NCBI RefSeq assembly: GCF_021474405.1
Contig: NZ_JAKEIO010000074.1
Location: forward strand, 1 to 36,339
DNA from: [Streptosporangium] indianense
GTDB taxonomy: Bacteria > Actinomycetota > Actinomycetes > Streptomycetales > Streptomycetaceae
Length of the DNA stretch: 36,339 bases
Reading direction: 5' to 3'
Shown here in pieces: positions 15,768 to 24,235 of the stretch; position 1 is the stretch's first letter; the number at the start of each line of letters is the position of its first letter. Position numbers and translations under genes: made by a program. The notes under the pieces are model-generated. The model had not been told where the DNA came from and made no database searches. It saw nothing but the letters and a program-made list of their open reading frames with translations.

Positions 15768-15805
15768 CATCGCTCGTAAGCACCATAGGGAGGCGAAGCG
15801 CGTCG

Positions 15806-16783
15806 ATGGCCATTGCCAAGGCAGAGCGGCTGATGAACCTGGCGCTGTGTCTGCTCGGGACGCGGCGGCCCCTCAGCAAGCGTGAGCTGCGCGACTCCAT
15901 CGAGGCCTACGTCGAGTCCTTCGGGCCGGGGAACGGCGCGACCGGCTCCGATGATTCCTTCAACCGCATGTTCGAGCGCGACAAGGACGACCTGCGCGAG
16001 CTCGGCCTGGTCATCGAGACCGTCGAGAGCCTCGACGGTGAGATCGGCTACCTGGCCCGCCGCGACAGCAACCGCCTCCCGCCCATCACCCTGGACGCCG
16101 AGGAGGCCGCCGCCCTCGGACTGGCCGCGAAGGTGTGGCAGCAGGCCCGGCTCGCCGGAGCGGCCAGCGGCGCCCTGCAGAAGCTGCGCGCGGCCGGCCT
16201 TCCCGAGGACGTCGACCCCTACGGGTCGCACGGCGCGCTGGAGCCGCGCATCCCCGTGCACGAGGCCGCGTTCGAGCCGCTGATGCTCGCCTGCCGGGAC
16301 CGCAGGCCGGTCGCCTTCGACTACCGCAAGGCCACCGCCGCCCACCCCGAGCAGCGGCACGTGGAGCCCTGGGCGCTGGAGTGCTGGCGGGGCCACTGGT
16401 ACCTGGCGGGCTGGGACCGCGACCGCGGCGCCGAGCGGGTCTTCCGGCTGTCCCGGATCACCGGCAAGGTCCGCTCGCGCGGCGGCCGCTACACCGCCGA
16501 GGTGCCGGACGTCGTCACCGTCCGGGAGACCGTCGCGAGCTGGGCCGGGGAGATCGCCGACCGCTCGGCGCGGATCCGGCTGCGCGCGGGCGCGGGGTAC
16601 CCCCTTCGGGCGAAGGCCACCTCCGTCCGGGAACTCGGCGACGGCTGGGACGAGTTGGAGATTCCGTACGGCCACGGGCTGGACGCCTGGCTGGTGGAGT
16701 TCGGGCCGGACGTGGTCGTCCTGGAGCCCGCCGAGCTGCGGGCCGACGTGGTGGACCGGCTACGGGCCGTGGCCAAGGGCTGA
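15806..16783 (+). CDS. pafB: WYL-domain transcriptional regulator PafB
   Basis: With PafC it forms the PafBC regulator, shown in mycobacteria to activate the LexA-independent DNA-damage response; despite the name it is not needed for pupylation. The product has 325 residues from ATG 15806 (AGGGAGG about 12 nt upstream). An N-terminal helix-turn-helix region (AERLMNLALCLLGTRRPLS, about 5-70) is followed by a WYL domain (about 150-250) with PVAFDYRKA, HVEPWALECWRGHWYLAGWD and RVFRLSRI. WYL domains bind nucleic-acid or nucleotide ligands. An in-frame upstream ATG at 15725 would overlap the terminator and is less likely. pafC begins 17 bp downstream, so the two are co-transcribed. Confidence 0.93.
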   Translation: MAIAKAERLMNLALCLLGTRRPLSKRELRDSIEAYVESFGPGNGATGSDDSFNRMFERDKDDLRELGLVIETVESLDGEIGYLARRDSNRLPPITLDAEEAAALGLAAKVWQQARLAGAASGALQKLRAAGLPEDVDPYGSHGALEPRIPVHEAAFEPLMLACRDRRPVAFDYRKATAAHPEQRHVEPWALECWRGHWYLAGWDRDRGAERVFRLSRITGKVRSRGGRYTAEVPDVVTVRETVASWAGEIADRSARIRLRAGAGYPLRAKATSVRELGDGWDELEIPYGHGLDAWLVEFGPDVVVLEPAELRADVVDRLRAVAKG

Positions 16784-16800
16784 GGGGGAGCGGAAAGACA

Positions 16801-17877
16801 GTGGCAGGCAAACCGGTCAGGCCCGTGAACGCCATCGACCAGACCCGGCGGATGCTCTCGCTGGTGACGTATCTCAGGGAGCGCCCCGGGGCCCGGGTCG
16901 AGGACGTGGCGCGCGCCTTCGGCATCAGCGAGGACGAGCTGGTCTCCGACCTCGACGTGCTGCCCATGTGCGGCACCAGCTTCCGCGGCGGCGACCTGCT
17001 CGACATCGACACCGACGGCGAGCGCATCTGGTGGCACAATCCGGCCGCCCTCGCCGCGGAGGCCGCCGAGCCGCTCCGGCTCGCCGCGGACGAGGCCACC
17101 GCCCTGCTCGTCGCCGCCCGCGCGGTGTCCACGCTGCCCGGACTGCGCGAGAGCGACCGGCAGGCGCTGCTGCGCGCGACGGCCAAGGTGGAGACCGCGG
17201 CCGGCGAGGCGGCGGGTGCCAGCTCGCGCCTGTCGGTGACCTTCGAGTCCGAGGGCGGCGTCTTCGCCGACGTCGACCGTGCGATCGCCGAGCGCCGCCG
17301 GCTGTGGATCCGCTACTACTCGCCCGCACGTGACGAGGTCACCGAGCGGGAGATCGACCCCATCCGCCTGGTCAGCGTCGGACACACCTATGTCGAGGCC
17401 TGGTGCCGCCGCTCCGAGGCGCGCCGCACCTTCCGGCTCGACCGGGTCGCCGAGATCAAGATCCTCGACGAGCCGTCGGCGCCGCCCGAGATCGAGCTGC
17501 GGGACCTGTCGGAGGCGCTGGTGCAGCCGGCGGCCGAGGATCCGGAGGTCGTGATCGAGGTCGGGCCCGGAGGCCGCTGGGTCGCCGAGTACTACCCGCA
17601 CGACAGTGCGGATGAGCTTCCGGACGGCGGGCTGCGTATCACTCTGCGGACCCCCGAGCCGGCGTCGCTCCGGCGTCTGGCGCTGCGGCTCGGGCGGGAC
17701 GGCCGGATCGTCTCCCCGCCGGAGCTCGCCGACAGCGCCCGGCAGGCGGCCCGGGAGGCACTGGCGGCGTACGACGGTGTCGAGGCGGCGCACACGGATC
17801 CCGGCGCCCGGGACGCGGACGGGCCGCAGGTGGTGCGGACGGTTCCGGACGGGCCGGGCGACGACGGGCCCGAGTGA
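16801..17877 (+). CDS. pafC: WYL-domain transcriptional regulator PafC
   Basis: Partner of PafB. It has 358 residues from GTG 16801, with a GA-rich ribosome binding region (GGGGGAGCGGAAAG) in the 17-bp gap. A DNA-binding helix-turn-helix lies near the start (ARVEDVARAFGISEDELVSD, about 32-51). The middle WYL-like domain carries RLWIRYYSPARDE, PIRLVSVGHTYVEAWCR and RTFRLDRV. The C-terminal WCX-like extension ends in a disordered Asp/Gly/Pro tail. Organisation as two separate genes is normal in this group; in some actinobacteria they are fused. The same order pafB-pafC-tatA-tatC is known from mycobacteria. Confidence 0.93.
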   Translation: MAGKPVRPVNAIDQTRRMLSLVTYLRERPGARVEDVARAFGISEDELVSDLDVLPMCGTSFRGGDLLDIDTDGERIWWHNPAALAAEAAEPLRLAADEATALLVAARAVSTLPGLRESDRQALLRATAKVETAAGEAAGASSRLSVTFESEGGVFADVDRAIAERRRLWIRYYSPARDEVTEREIDPIRLVSVGHTYVEAWCRRSEARRTFRLDRVAEIKILDEPSAPPEIELRDLSEALVQPAAEDPEVVIEVGPGGRWVAEYYPHDSADELPDGGLRITLRTPEPASLRRLALRLGRDGRIVSPPELADSARQAAREALAAYDGVEAAHTDPGARDADGPQVVRTVPDGPGDDGPE

Positions 17878-17916
17878 GCCAGGCGCCGCCGGGGGCGACG
17901 CCGGGGCCGCGACACC

Positions 17917-17943
17917 GGTCGTGCACCCCGGAGGTGTACGACC
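17917..17943. terminator. Hairpin between pafC and the zinc-ribbon gene
   Basis: GGTCGTGCACC (17917-17927) pairs with GGTGTACGACC (17933-17943) with one mismatch and a 5-nt loop. It lies just before the next gene's ribosome binding site (AGGAG, 17951-17955), so it could be an attenuator as well as a weak terminator. Confidence 0.5.
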
Positions 17944-17962
17944 CAGGAAGAGGAGCGAGGGC

Positions 17963-18259
17963 TTGAGCGAGTCGGTGACGTCCGGTGGTGTCCGGGGCAT
18001 GACGGTGGAGTCCGCGTTCGCCGGGATGAGAAGCGTGACCCCGGTCGTGTTCCGGGCGGGCTGCCCCGACTGCCGGGAGGCCTTCGAGCTGGCCGCGGGC
18101 GCGCTGCGCCTGGCCATCGGCGCCACCAGCCGCACCACCTTCTACTCGTTCACCTGCCCGGAGTGCGGCGCGTCCGTCCGCAAGCCCGCGGGGGAGCGGA
18201 TCGTGGAGCTGCTCACCGGCGGCGGGGTGCGGACCCTGCGGCTGCACTCCACCGTCTAG
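17963..18259 (+). CDS. Small zinc-ribbon protein
   Basis: I do not recognise a named function. The 98-residue protein has two CxxC knuckles, Cys34-Pro-Asp-Cys37 and Cys65-Pro-Glu-Cys68, 28 residues apart, as in zinc-ribbon proteins that bind DNA, RNA or protein partners. Between them is a helix (REAFELAAGALRLAIG) and a short aromatic strand (TTFYSFTCPEC). The start chosen is TTG 17963 because AGGAG lies seven bases upstream; an in-frame ATG at 17999 is an alternative. It follows pafC by 85 bp with a hairpin in between. Its position among PafBC and Tat genes gives no clear clue to its role. Confidence 0.8.
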   Translation: MSESVTSGGVRGMTVESAFAGMRSVTPVVFRAGCPDCREAFELAAGALRLAIGATSRTTFYSFTCPECGASVRKPAGERIVELLTGGGVRTLRLHSTV

Positions 18260-18291
18260 TGGGTCGGGGATCCCGCCCGTTCAGGAAGGTC

Positions 18292-18305
18292 TAGGCTCGG
18301 CGTCA
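18292..18305 (+). promoter_or_regulatory. -10-like box making the small membrane protein gene leaderless
   Basis: TAGGCT at 18292-18297 ends 7 nt before the ATG at 18305. No ribosome binding site is visible. Confidence 0.5.
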
Positions 18306-18499
18306 TGTTCTGGCCGATGTTCGCGGTAGCTGTGGGTTTCGTGGGTCTCGTCGTGCTGGGGGTGCTCGCCGTGCGGGTCTTCGTGGAGACGCAGCGCCTG
18401 GGCAGGCAGGTCACGGACTCGGCGCGCCGTATCAACCGTGCCGCCGAGGACCTGGAGCGGTCGGCGCAGAGCGCGGCCCGTTCCGTCGACGCTCTGTGA
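18305..18499 (+). CDS. Small single-pass membrane protein
   Basis: A 64-residue protein of unknown function. Residues 1-26 form one transmembrane helix (MFWPMFAVAVGFVGLVVLGV), followed by a charged amphipathic helix rich in Arg, Glu and Ala (RQVTDSARRINRAAEDLE). The layout, a short N-terminal membrane anchor followed by an amphipathic helix, resembles TatA/TatB-type or DUF948-like small proteins, but the TatA Phe-Gly hinge is missing, so I do not call it a Tat component. It sits 259 bp before tatA. Its high-quality codon usage supports it as a real gene. Confidence 0.75.
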   Translation: MFWPMFAVAVGFVGLVVLGVLAVRVFVETQRLGRQVTDSARRINRAAEDLERSAQSAARSVDAL

Positions 18500-18758
18500 G
18501 GTGTCCGGCGGGCGGCCGGGAGTTGCGTTTCGGGACACTTCGCCCTGTCACCTGTGCTGCCCGTGCAGGTACGCTGCTGGTCGCGGCCCGGTAACGAGGC
18601 ACTGGCCGCGGACGGGAGTGCGCACAAGGGATGCAGAGGGATTGCCTCGCGTTCACCCCCGAGCGTTACGATCGCTGCGAGCACGATCGTTCGGACAAGT
18701 GTCCGACCGGTCGCACAGCACCCCCACCACAGCCGCCTCGGTGAGAAGGTAAAGACTT

Positions 18759-19040
18759 ATGTTCGGAAGGCTCGGAGCCCCCGAGATCATTCTCATCCTC
18801 GTCGTCATCATCCTGCTGTTCGGCGCGAAGAAGCTTCCGGACATGGCTCGGTCGCTCGGCAAGTCGGCCCGGATCCTCAAGAGCGAGGCCAAGGCGATGA
18901 AGGACGAGAACAAGTCGTCCACGACCCCCGCCGGCCCGCCCAACAACGACGAGCCCTCGCAGCGCACCATCCAGGCAGCGCCCGGCGACGTGACCAGCTC
19001 GCGCCCGGTCAACGAGCCCACGGACACGACCAAGCGCTGA
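18759..19040 (+). CDS. tatA: Twin-arginine translocase subunit TatA
   Basis: Forms the protein-conducting part of the Tat system, which exports folded proteins. It has 93 residues from ATG 18759 (GAGAAGG upstream). It shows a short N-terminal transmembrane helix (PEIILILVVIILLF, 8-21), the Phe21-Gly22 hinge, the amphipathic helix AKKLPDMARSLGKSARILKS, and a polar, disordered C-tail ending TDTTKR. tatC follows 47 bp later and the two are likely co-transcribed. No tatB lies here; in Streptomyces tatB is encoded elsewhere. The 259 bp before it hold no gene; an imperfectly spaced inverted repeat (ACGATCG at 18668, CGATCGT at 18684) is present. Confidence 0.96.
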   Translation: MFGRLGAPEIILILVVIILLFGAKKLPDMARSLGKSARILKSEAKAMKDENKSSTTPAGPPNNDEPSQRTIQAAPGDVTSSRPVNEPTDTTKR

Positions 19041-19087
19041 CGCAGGGCCGGTGACCTCCGGCCCGCCGCACGAGATGGGAACGTGGG

Positions 19088-20050
19088 TTGCTGAAGTCTG
19101 CCCGCAAGCAGGAGAGGGATCCCGAGGGGCGCATGCCCCTCGCGGAGCACCTTCGCGAGCTCCGCAACCGGCTCGCCAAGGCGATGCTGGCGATCGTCCT
19201 GGTCACGATCGTCGCCGCCTTCTTCTACAACGACATCATCAACTTGATCACGAAGCCGATCCTCGACTCGGTCGGCTGTGACAAGACCTTCGAGGAACTG
19301 GCCAGGTCGCAGACGGGCACCAAGCCCTGTGCGCAGATCACCATCAACGGCCTGCTCACCCCCTTCACGCTCGCGCTGAAGGTGTCCCTGATGGCCGGTG
19401 TCGTCCTCGCCTCGCCGATCTGGCTCTACCAGCTGTGGGCCTTCGTCGCGCCCGGCCTGCACCGGCACGAGAAGAAGTACGCCTACGCCTTCGTCGGCAC
19501 CGGCGCCCCGCTGTTCGTCGTCGGCGCCTACTTCGCGTACACGGTCCTGCCCACCACGGCGAAGGTGCTCCTGGAGTTCACCCCGGGCGGCACGTCCAAC
19601 CTCCTGCCGCTGGACGACCTGCTCGACCTGGTCATGCGGATGGTGCTCGTCTTCGGCCTCTCCTTCGAGCTGCCCCTGCTGCTGATCATGCTCAACCTCA
19701 CCGGGGTGCTCACCGGCAAGCGCATGCTCGGCTGGTGGCGCGGCATGATCATGGGCATCACGGTCTTCGCGGCCGTCGCCACGCCCAGCACCGACCCGCT
19801 GACCATGCTGGCCCTCGCGGCGCCGATCTGGATCCTGTACTTCGCGGCCGTCGCCTTCTCCCTGCTCAACGACCGCCGCAAGGCCCGGCGCGAGGCCCTC
19901 GGTCCCGCCGACGACGAGGCCTCCGAGCTGGACCTCACGCCCGAGGACATCGGCGAGATCGAGCCCGTGACGACCAGCCGCGCGGCGCTGCCCGAGCAGG
20001 CGAGCGCGGAGCGCACGGACCGGGTCAACGGTTATGACGACGTGACCTGA
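19088..20050 (+). CDS. tatC: Twin-arginine translocase subunit TatC
   Basis: The receptor for twin-arginine signal peptides, an inner-membrane protein with six transmembrane helices. The start chosen is TTG 19088 (GATGGGAACG upstream), giving 320 residues; ATG 19133 is an in-frame alternative that still keeps the core. The conserved cytosolic N-terminus with the signal-peptide-binding glutamate is present (EHLRELRNRL, residues 20-29). The periplasmic loop, the PIWLYQLWAFVAPGLHRHE segment and later LSFELPLLLIMLNLTGVLT follow the family pattern. The C-terminal tail after about residue 265 is long, charged and cytosolic. A lipid-kinase gene starts 31 bp later, with its own -10-like box in the gap. 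Confidence 0.96.
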   Translation: MLKSARKQERDPEGRMPLAEHLRELRNRLAKAMLAIVLVTIVAAFFYNDIINLITKPILDSVGCDKTFEELARSQTGTKPCAQITINGLLTPFTLALKVSLMAGVVLASPIWLYQLWAFVAPGLHRHEKKYAYAFVGTGAPLFVVGAYFAYTVLPTTAKVLLEFTPGGTSNLLPLDDLLDLVMRMVLVFGLSFELPLLLIMLNLTGVLTGKRMLGWWRGMIMGITVFAAVATPSTDPLTMLALAAPIWILYFAAVAFSLLNDRRKARREALGPADDEASELDLTPEDIGEIEPVTTSRAALPEQASAERTDRVNGYDDVT

Positions 20051-20068
20051 AGATCGGCGGACAGCTCA

Positions 20069-20082
20069 TAGGGTCGGTCCCG
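20069..20082 (+). promoter_or_regulatory. -10-like box making the lipid kinase gene leaderless
   Basis: TAGGGT at 20069-20074 ends 7 nt before the GTG at 20082. No purine-rich ribosome binding site lies between. Confidence 0.5.
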
Positions 20083-20972
20083 TGACCAGCGAGATCACCC
20101 TCTTCGTCAACCCCACCGCGGGCCGCGGCCGGGGCGCCCGCGCGGCGCAGCCGGCCGCTTCCGCGTTGCGGGCGGCCGGCTACTCGGTACGGACCGTCCT
20201 CGGCGAGGACGCCGCCGACGCCCTGGTCCGCGCGCGTGCGGCCGTCGCATCCGGCACGGGCGCCCTGATCGCCGTGGGCGGCGACGGGATGGCGGGCCTC
20301 GCCCTGGAGGCGGTCGCGGGCACCCGCACCCCGCTGGGCCTGGTCGCGGTCGGCACCGGCAACGACTTCGCCCGCGCCCTCGGCCTGCCCGTGCGCGAGC
20401 CCGCCGCCGCGGGCCGCATGATCGCCGACGCCCTCAAGTGCGGCCGGGTCCGCGACATCGACCTCGGGCAGGCCGGCGACCGCTGGTTCGGCACGGTCCT
20501 CGCCTCCGGCTTCGACTCCCGCGTCAACGACCGCGGCAACCGCATGCGATGGCCCACCGGGCGTCTGAAGTACGACCTGGCGATGATCGCCGAACTCGCC
20601 GCGTTCCGGCCCCTCCCGTACCGGATCAGGCTCGACGACGGGGAGGTCCGCGAGGTCGAGGCGACCCTGGTCGCCGTCGGCAACGGCTCCTCGTACGGCG
20701 GCGGCATGCGGATCTGCCCCGGCGCCGACCTGACCGACGGGCTGTTCGACGTGACGGTGGTCGGCGACTGCAGCCGGGCGACGCTGCTGCGGGTGTTCCC
20801 GCGGGTGTACCGGGGGACGCACGTCGACCATCCGCAGGTGACCGTGGTGCGGGCGGCGCGGGTCGAGCTCGCCGCCGAGGGAGTCACCGGCTACGCCGAC
20901 GGGGAGCCGCTCGGCGCGCTGCCGCTGGTCGCGCGCTGCGTGCGCGGGGCCGTGCGGGTCGTCGGCCCCTGA
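20082..20972 (+). CDS. Diacylglycerol kinase / YegS-like lipid kinase
   Basis: Predicted to phosphorylate a lipid such as diacylglycerol with ATP at the inner face of the membrane. It has 296 residues. Motifs in order: NPTAGRGRG (10-18), the nucleotide-binding loop GGDGM (66-70; the family norm is GGDGT), GTGNDFAR (91-98), and near the end ELAAEGVTGYADGEPLG, the family's second domain signature. The start GTG 20082 appears leaderless. It lies 31 bp after tatC. The lipid acceptor cannot be decided from the sequence; an undecaprenol or phosphatidylinositol-mannoside pathway role is possible but unsupported. Confidence 0.9.
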   Translation: MTSEITLFVNPTAGRGRGARAAQPAASALRAAGYSVRTVLGEDAADALVRARAAVASGTGALIAVGGDGMAGLALEAVAGTRTPLGLVAVGTGNDFARALGLPVREPAAAGRMIADALKCGRVRDIDLGQAGDRWFGTVLASGFDSRVNDRGNRMRWPTGRLKYDLAMIAELAAFRPLPYRIRLDDGEVREVEATLVAVGNGSSYGGGMRICPGADLTDGLFDVTVVGDCSRATLLRVFPRVYRGTHVDHPQVTVVRAARVELAAEGVTGYADGEPLGALPLVARCVRGAVRVVGP

Positions 20973-21057
20973 GCTGCGCGGATCCGAGGTTTCACAGAAA
21001 CGGATCCGGATAATGATCGTCCTGTTGTCAGTGCGGCCCGGTACGCTCGAAAGCACG

Positions 21058-23862
21058 ATGACAGAGGACCTCTCACCGGCCGAGCGGTACGCGGCAGCCC
21101 GTAAGCGCGCTGCCGAGCAGGCCACCGCGCTCGCCTCCTTCCGCGAGATGTACGACTTCGGCCTCGACCCCTTCCAGATCGAGTCCTGCCAGGCGCTCGA
21201 GGCGGGCAAGGGCGTGCTCGTCGCCGCGCCCACCGGCTCCGGCAAGACGATCGTCGGCGAGTTCGCCGTCCACCTCGCCCTCCAGCAGGGCAAGAAGTGC
21301 TTCTACACGACACCCATCAAGGCCCTGTCGAACCAGAAGTACGCCGACCTGTGCCGCCGGTACGGCACGGACAAGGTGGGCCTGCTGACCGGCGACAACA
21401 GCGTCAACTCCGAAGCGCCGGTGGTGGTGATGACCACCGAGGTGCTGAGGAACATGCTGTACGCCGGTTCCCAGACCCTCCTCGGCCTCGGCTACGTGGT
21501 CATGGACGAGGTGCACTACCTCTCCGACCGGTTCCGGGGTGCCGTCTGGGAAGAGGTGATCATCCATCTGCCCGAGTCGGTCACGCTGGTCTCGCTGTCG
21601 GCGACCGTGTCCAACGCCGAGGAGTTCGGCGACTGGCTGGACACGGTCCGCGGCGACACCGAGGTGATCGTCTCCGAGCACCGGCCCGTGCCGCTGTTCC
21701 AGCACGTGCTGGCCGGGCGGCGGATGTACGACCTGTTCGAGGAGGGTGAGGGCCACAAGAAGGCCGTCAACCCCGACCTCATGCGCATGGCGCGCATGGA
21801 GGCGAGCCGCCCGTCGTACCAGGACCGCCGGCGCGGCCGGTCCCTGCGCGAGGCGGACCGTGAGCGCGAGCGCCGCCAGCGGTCCCGGATCTGGACGCCG
21901 AGCCGGCCCGAGGTCATCGAACGGCTCGACGCCGAGGGGCTGCTGCCCGCCATCACCTTCATCTTCAGCCGCGCCGCCTGCGAGGCCGCCGTCCAGCAGT
22001 GCCTGTACGCGGGGCTCAGGCTCAACGACGAGGAGGCGCGCGAGAAGGTCCGCCCGCTCGTCGAGGAGCGCACGGCGTCCATCCCGAGGGAGGACCTGCA
22101 CGTCCTCGGCTACTACGAGTGGCTGGAGGGCCTGGAGCGCGGCATCGCCGCCCACCACGCGGGCATGCTGCCGACCTTCAAGGAGGTCGTCGAGGAGCTG
22201 TTCGTACGCGGCCTGGTCAAGGCCGTGTTCGCGACCGAGACCCTCGCCCTCGGCATCAACATGCCCGCCCGCTCGGTGGTGCTGGAGAAGCTCGTCAAGT
22301 GGAACGGCGAGCAGCACGCGGACATCACCCCGGGCGAGTTCACCCAGCTGACGGGCCGGGCGGGGCGGCGCGGCATCGACGTCGAGGGCCATGCCGTGGT
22401 GCTCTGGCAGCGCGGCATGAGCCCCGAGCACCTCGCGGGCCTGGCCGGCACGCGCACCTACCCTCTGCGCTCCAGCTTCAAGCCGTCGTACAACATGGCG
22501 GTCAACCTGGTCGAGCAGTTCGGGCGGCACCGCTCGCGCGAGCTGCTGGAGACGTCGTTCGCGCAGTTCCAGGCGGACAAGTCGGTCGTCGGCATCTCCC
22601 GCCAGGTGCAGCGCAACGAGGAGGGGCTGGAGGGCTACAAGGCCTCCATGACCTGCCACCTCGGCGACTTCGAGGAGTACGCGCGGCTGCGCCGTGAACT
22701 GAAGGACCGGGAGAACGAGATCGCCCGGCAGGGTGTGGCCCAGCGGCGCGCGGAGGCCGCCGTCGCGCTGGAGAAGCTCAAGCCCGGCGACGTCATCCAC
22801 GTGCCCACCGGCAAGTACGCGGGCCTGGCGCTGGTGCTGGACCCGGGCCTGCCGGCGGGCCGTTCCAACGGCCACCGCGGCTTCGACCACCACGACGGGC
22901 CGCGACCTCTGGTGCTGACCGCCGAGCGGCAGGTGAAGCGGCTGGCGTCGATGGACTTCCCGGTGCCGGTCGAGCCGCTGGAGCGGATGCGGATCCCGAA
23001 GTCCTTCAACCCCCGCTCCCCGCAGTCCCGTCGGGACCTCGCGTCGGCGCTGCGCACCAAGGCCGGCCACATCCCGGCCGAGCGGCACCGCAAGCGGCGC
23101 TCCCAGGCGGCCGACGACCGCGAGATCGCCCGGCTGCGGACGGCCCTGCGGGCACACCCCTGCCACGGGTGCAACGACCGTGAGGACCACGCCCGCTGGG
23201 CCGAGCGCTACCACCGGCTGCTGCGGGACACCTCGCAGCTGGAGCGGCGGATCGAGGGCCGTACGAACACGATCGCCCGGACCTTCGACCGTATCGTCGC
23301 GCTGTTGACGGAGCTGGACTATCTGCGCGCCGACGAGGTCACCGAGCACGGCAAGCGGCTCGCGCGGCTGTACGGCGAGCTGGACCTGCTCGCCAGCGAG
23401 TGCCTGCGCGAGGGCGTCTGGGAAGGCCTCGGCCCGGCCGAACTGGCAGCGTGCGTCTCGGCGTTGGTGTTCGAGTCCCGGGTCGCGGACGACGCGATGG
23501 CGCCGAAGGTGCCGTCCGGCAAGGCCAAGGCCGCGCTGGGCGAGATGGTGCGGATCTGGGGGCGGCTGGACGCGCTGGAGGAGGAGTTCCGGATCACCCA
23601 GACCGAGGGCGTCGGACAGCGCGAGCCCGACCTCGGCTTCGCCTGGGCCGCGTACGAGTGGGCCTCCGGTAAGGGGCTCGACGAGGTACTGCGCGAGGCG
23701 GAGATGCCGGCGGGGGACTTCGTGCGGTGGTGCAAGCAGGTCATCGACGTGCTGGGGCAGATCGCGGCGGCGGCCCCGCAGGGATCTTCGGTGGTGAAGA
23801 ACGCCCGTAAGGCCGTGGATCTGTTGCTGCGGGGTGTTGTCGCCTATTCATCGGTGGGGTGA
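21058..23862 (+). CDS. helY: Ski2/Mtr4-like DEVH-box RNA helicase (HelY type)
   Basis: A superfamily 2 helicase predicted to unwind RNA. From ATG 21058 it has 934 residues; an in-frame ATG at 21013 is less likely because the conserved MTEDLSPAERY start and a -10-like TACGCT (21042-21047) favour 21058. Motif I is APTGSGKT (Lys63), motif II DEVH (Asp150), motif III SATVSN and motif VI QLTGRAGRRG (430-439). The C-terminal half has the DSHCT-like domain (YLRADEVTEHGKRLARLYGE) preceded by a coiled-coil arch and a HPCHGCNDRE element that could bind zinc. In mycobacteria helY also follows tatC. It ends at a long hairpin. Confidence 0.93.
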   Translation: MTEDLSPAERYAAARKRAAEQATALASFREMYDFGLDPFQIESCQALEAGKGVLVAAPTGSGKTIVGEFAVHLALQQGKKCFYTTPIKALSNQKYADLCRRYGTDKVGLLTGDNSVNSEAPVVVMTTEVLRNMLYAGSQTLLGLGYVVMDEVHYLSDRFRGAVWEEVIIHLPESVTLVSLSATVSNAEEFGDWLDTVRGDTEVIVSEHRPVPLFQHVLAGRRMYDLFEEGEGHKKAVNPDLMRMARMEASRPSYQDRRRGRSLREADRERERRQRSRIWTPSRPEVIERLDAEGLLPAITFIFSRAACEAAVQQCLYAGLRLNDEEAREKVRPLVEERTASIPREDLHVLGYYEWLEGLERGIAAHHAGMLPTFKEVVEELFVRGLVKAVFATETLALGINMPARSVVLEKLVKWNGEQHADITPGEFTQLTGRAGRRGIDVEGHAVVLWQRGMSPEHLAGLAGTRTYPLRSSFKPSYNMAVNLVEQFGRHRSRELLETSFAQFQADKSVVGISRQVQRNEEGLEGYKASMTCHLGDFEEYARLRRELKDRENEIARQGVAQRRAEAAVALEKLKPGDVIHVPTGKYAGLALVLDPGLPAGRSNGHRGFDHHDGPRPLVLTAERQVKRLASMDFPVPVEPLERMRIPKSFNPRSPQSRRDLASALRTKAGHIPAERHRKRRSQAADDREIARLRTALRAHPCHGCNDREDHARWAERYHRLLRDTSQLERRIEGRTNTIARTFDRIVALLTELDYLRADEVTEHGKRLARLYGELDLLASECLREGVWEGLGPAELAACVSALVFESRVADDAMAPKVPSGKAKAALGEMVRIWGRLDALEEEFRITQTEGVGQREPDLGFAWAAYEWASGKGLDEVLREAEMPAGDFVRWCKQVIDVLGQIAAAAPQGSSVVKNARKAVDLLLRGVVAYSSVG

Positions 23863-24235
23863 TCGTCCGATGCGCGGGTGACCGTTGTGGGTGGTTGCTC
23901 GCGCGGTTCCCCGCGCCCCGGGAAACGCGTCGTACGGAAGCCCGCTCACCCGTCACGGTGAGTGGGCTTTCGTATGCCTGTACGCCGTCACGTTACGCGT
24001 TCGAACGATGTCGCAGCGTGTGAACGACCGAGCGTACTATCCCCTCGCGTCCGGTTTCCGGCAGACGCCGAATATGACACGGCGATGATCCGGTCGGACT
24101 AAGCTCGCCCGCAGCGCACCGGCTTGAGATGAATTCGTGCGCTTGTTCCCCCATGTGTGGAAGATCCCGGCAGTTTCATGACATACCCCCTGCGTGTCCC
24201 CTCGAACCTCAGTCGACTCCTGTCAGAAGGCCCCC
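23863..24235. other. Intergenic region between helicase and conservon
   Basis: About 370 bp without a gene. It holds the helicase terminator (23933-23974), a perfect CGTTCGAACG palindrome (23998-24007) and two weak -10 candidates, TACTAT (24035-24040) and TAAGCT (24100-24105), either of which could serve the conservon. The conservon ribosome binding site AGAAGG is at 24225-24230. No RNA gene was recognised. Confidence 0.5.
23933..23974 (+). terminator. Terminator after the helicase gene
   Basis: An 18-bp stem (23933-23950 with 23957-23974, two mismatches of G/T type) closes a 6-nt loop CGTCAC. The right arm contains GGGCTTTCG. It lies 71 bp past the helicase stop. Confidence 0.88.

Noticed and set aside
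18500..18758. A small RNA or riboswitch before tatA
   Set aside because: Only a 7-bp inverted repeat and weak -10 candidates are visible; no known RNA pattern was recognised.
21073..23349. A long reverse-strand open frame opposite the helicase
   Set aside because: It is antisense to a gene with all helicase motifs; composition is typical of shadow frames.
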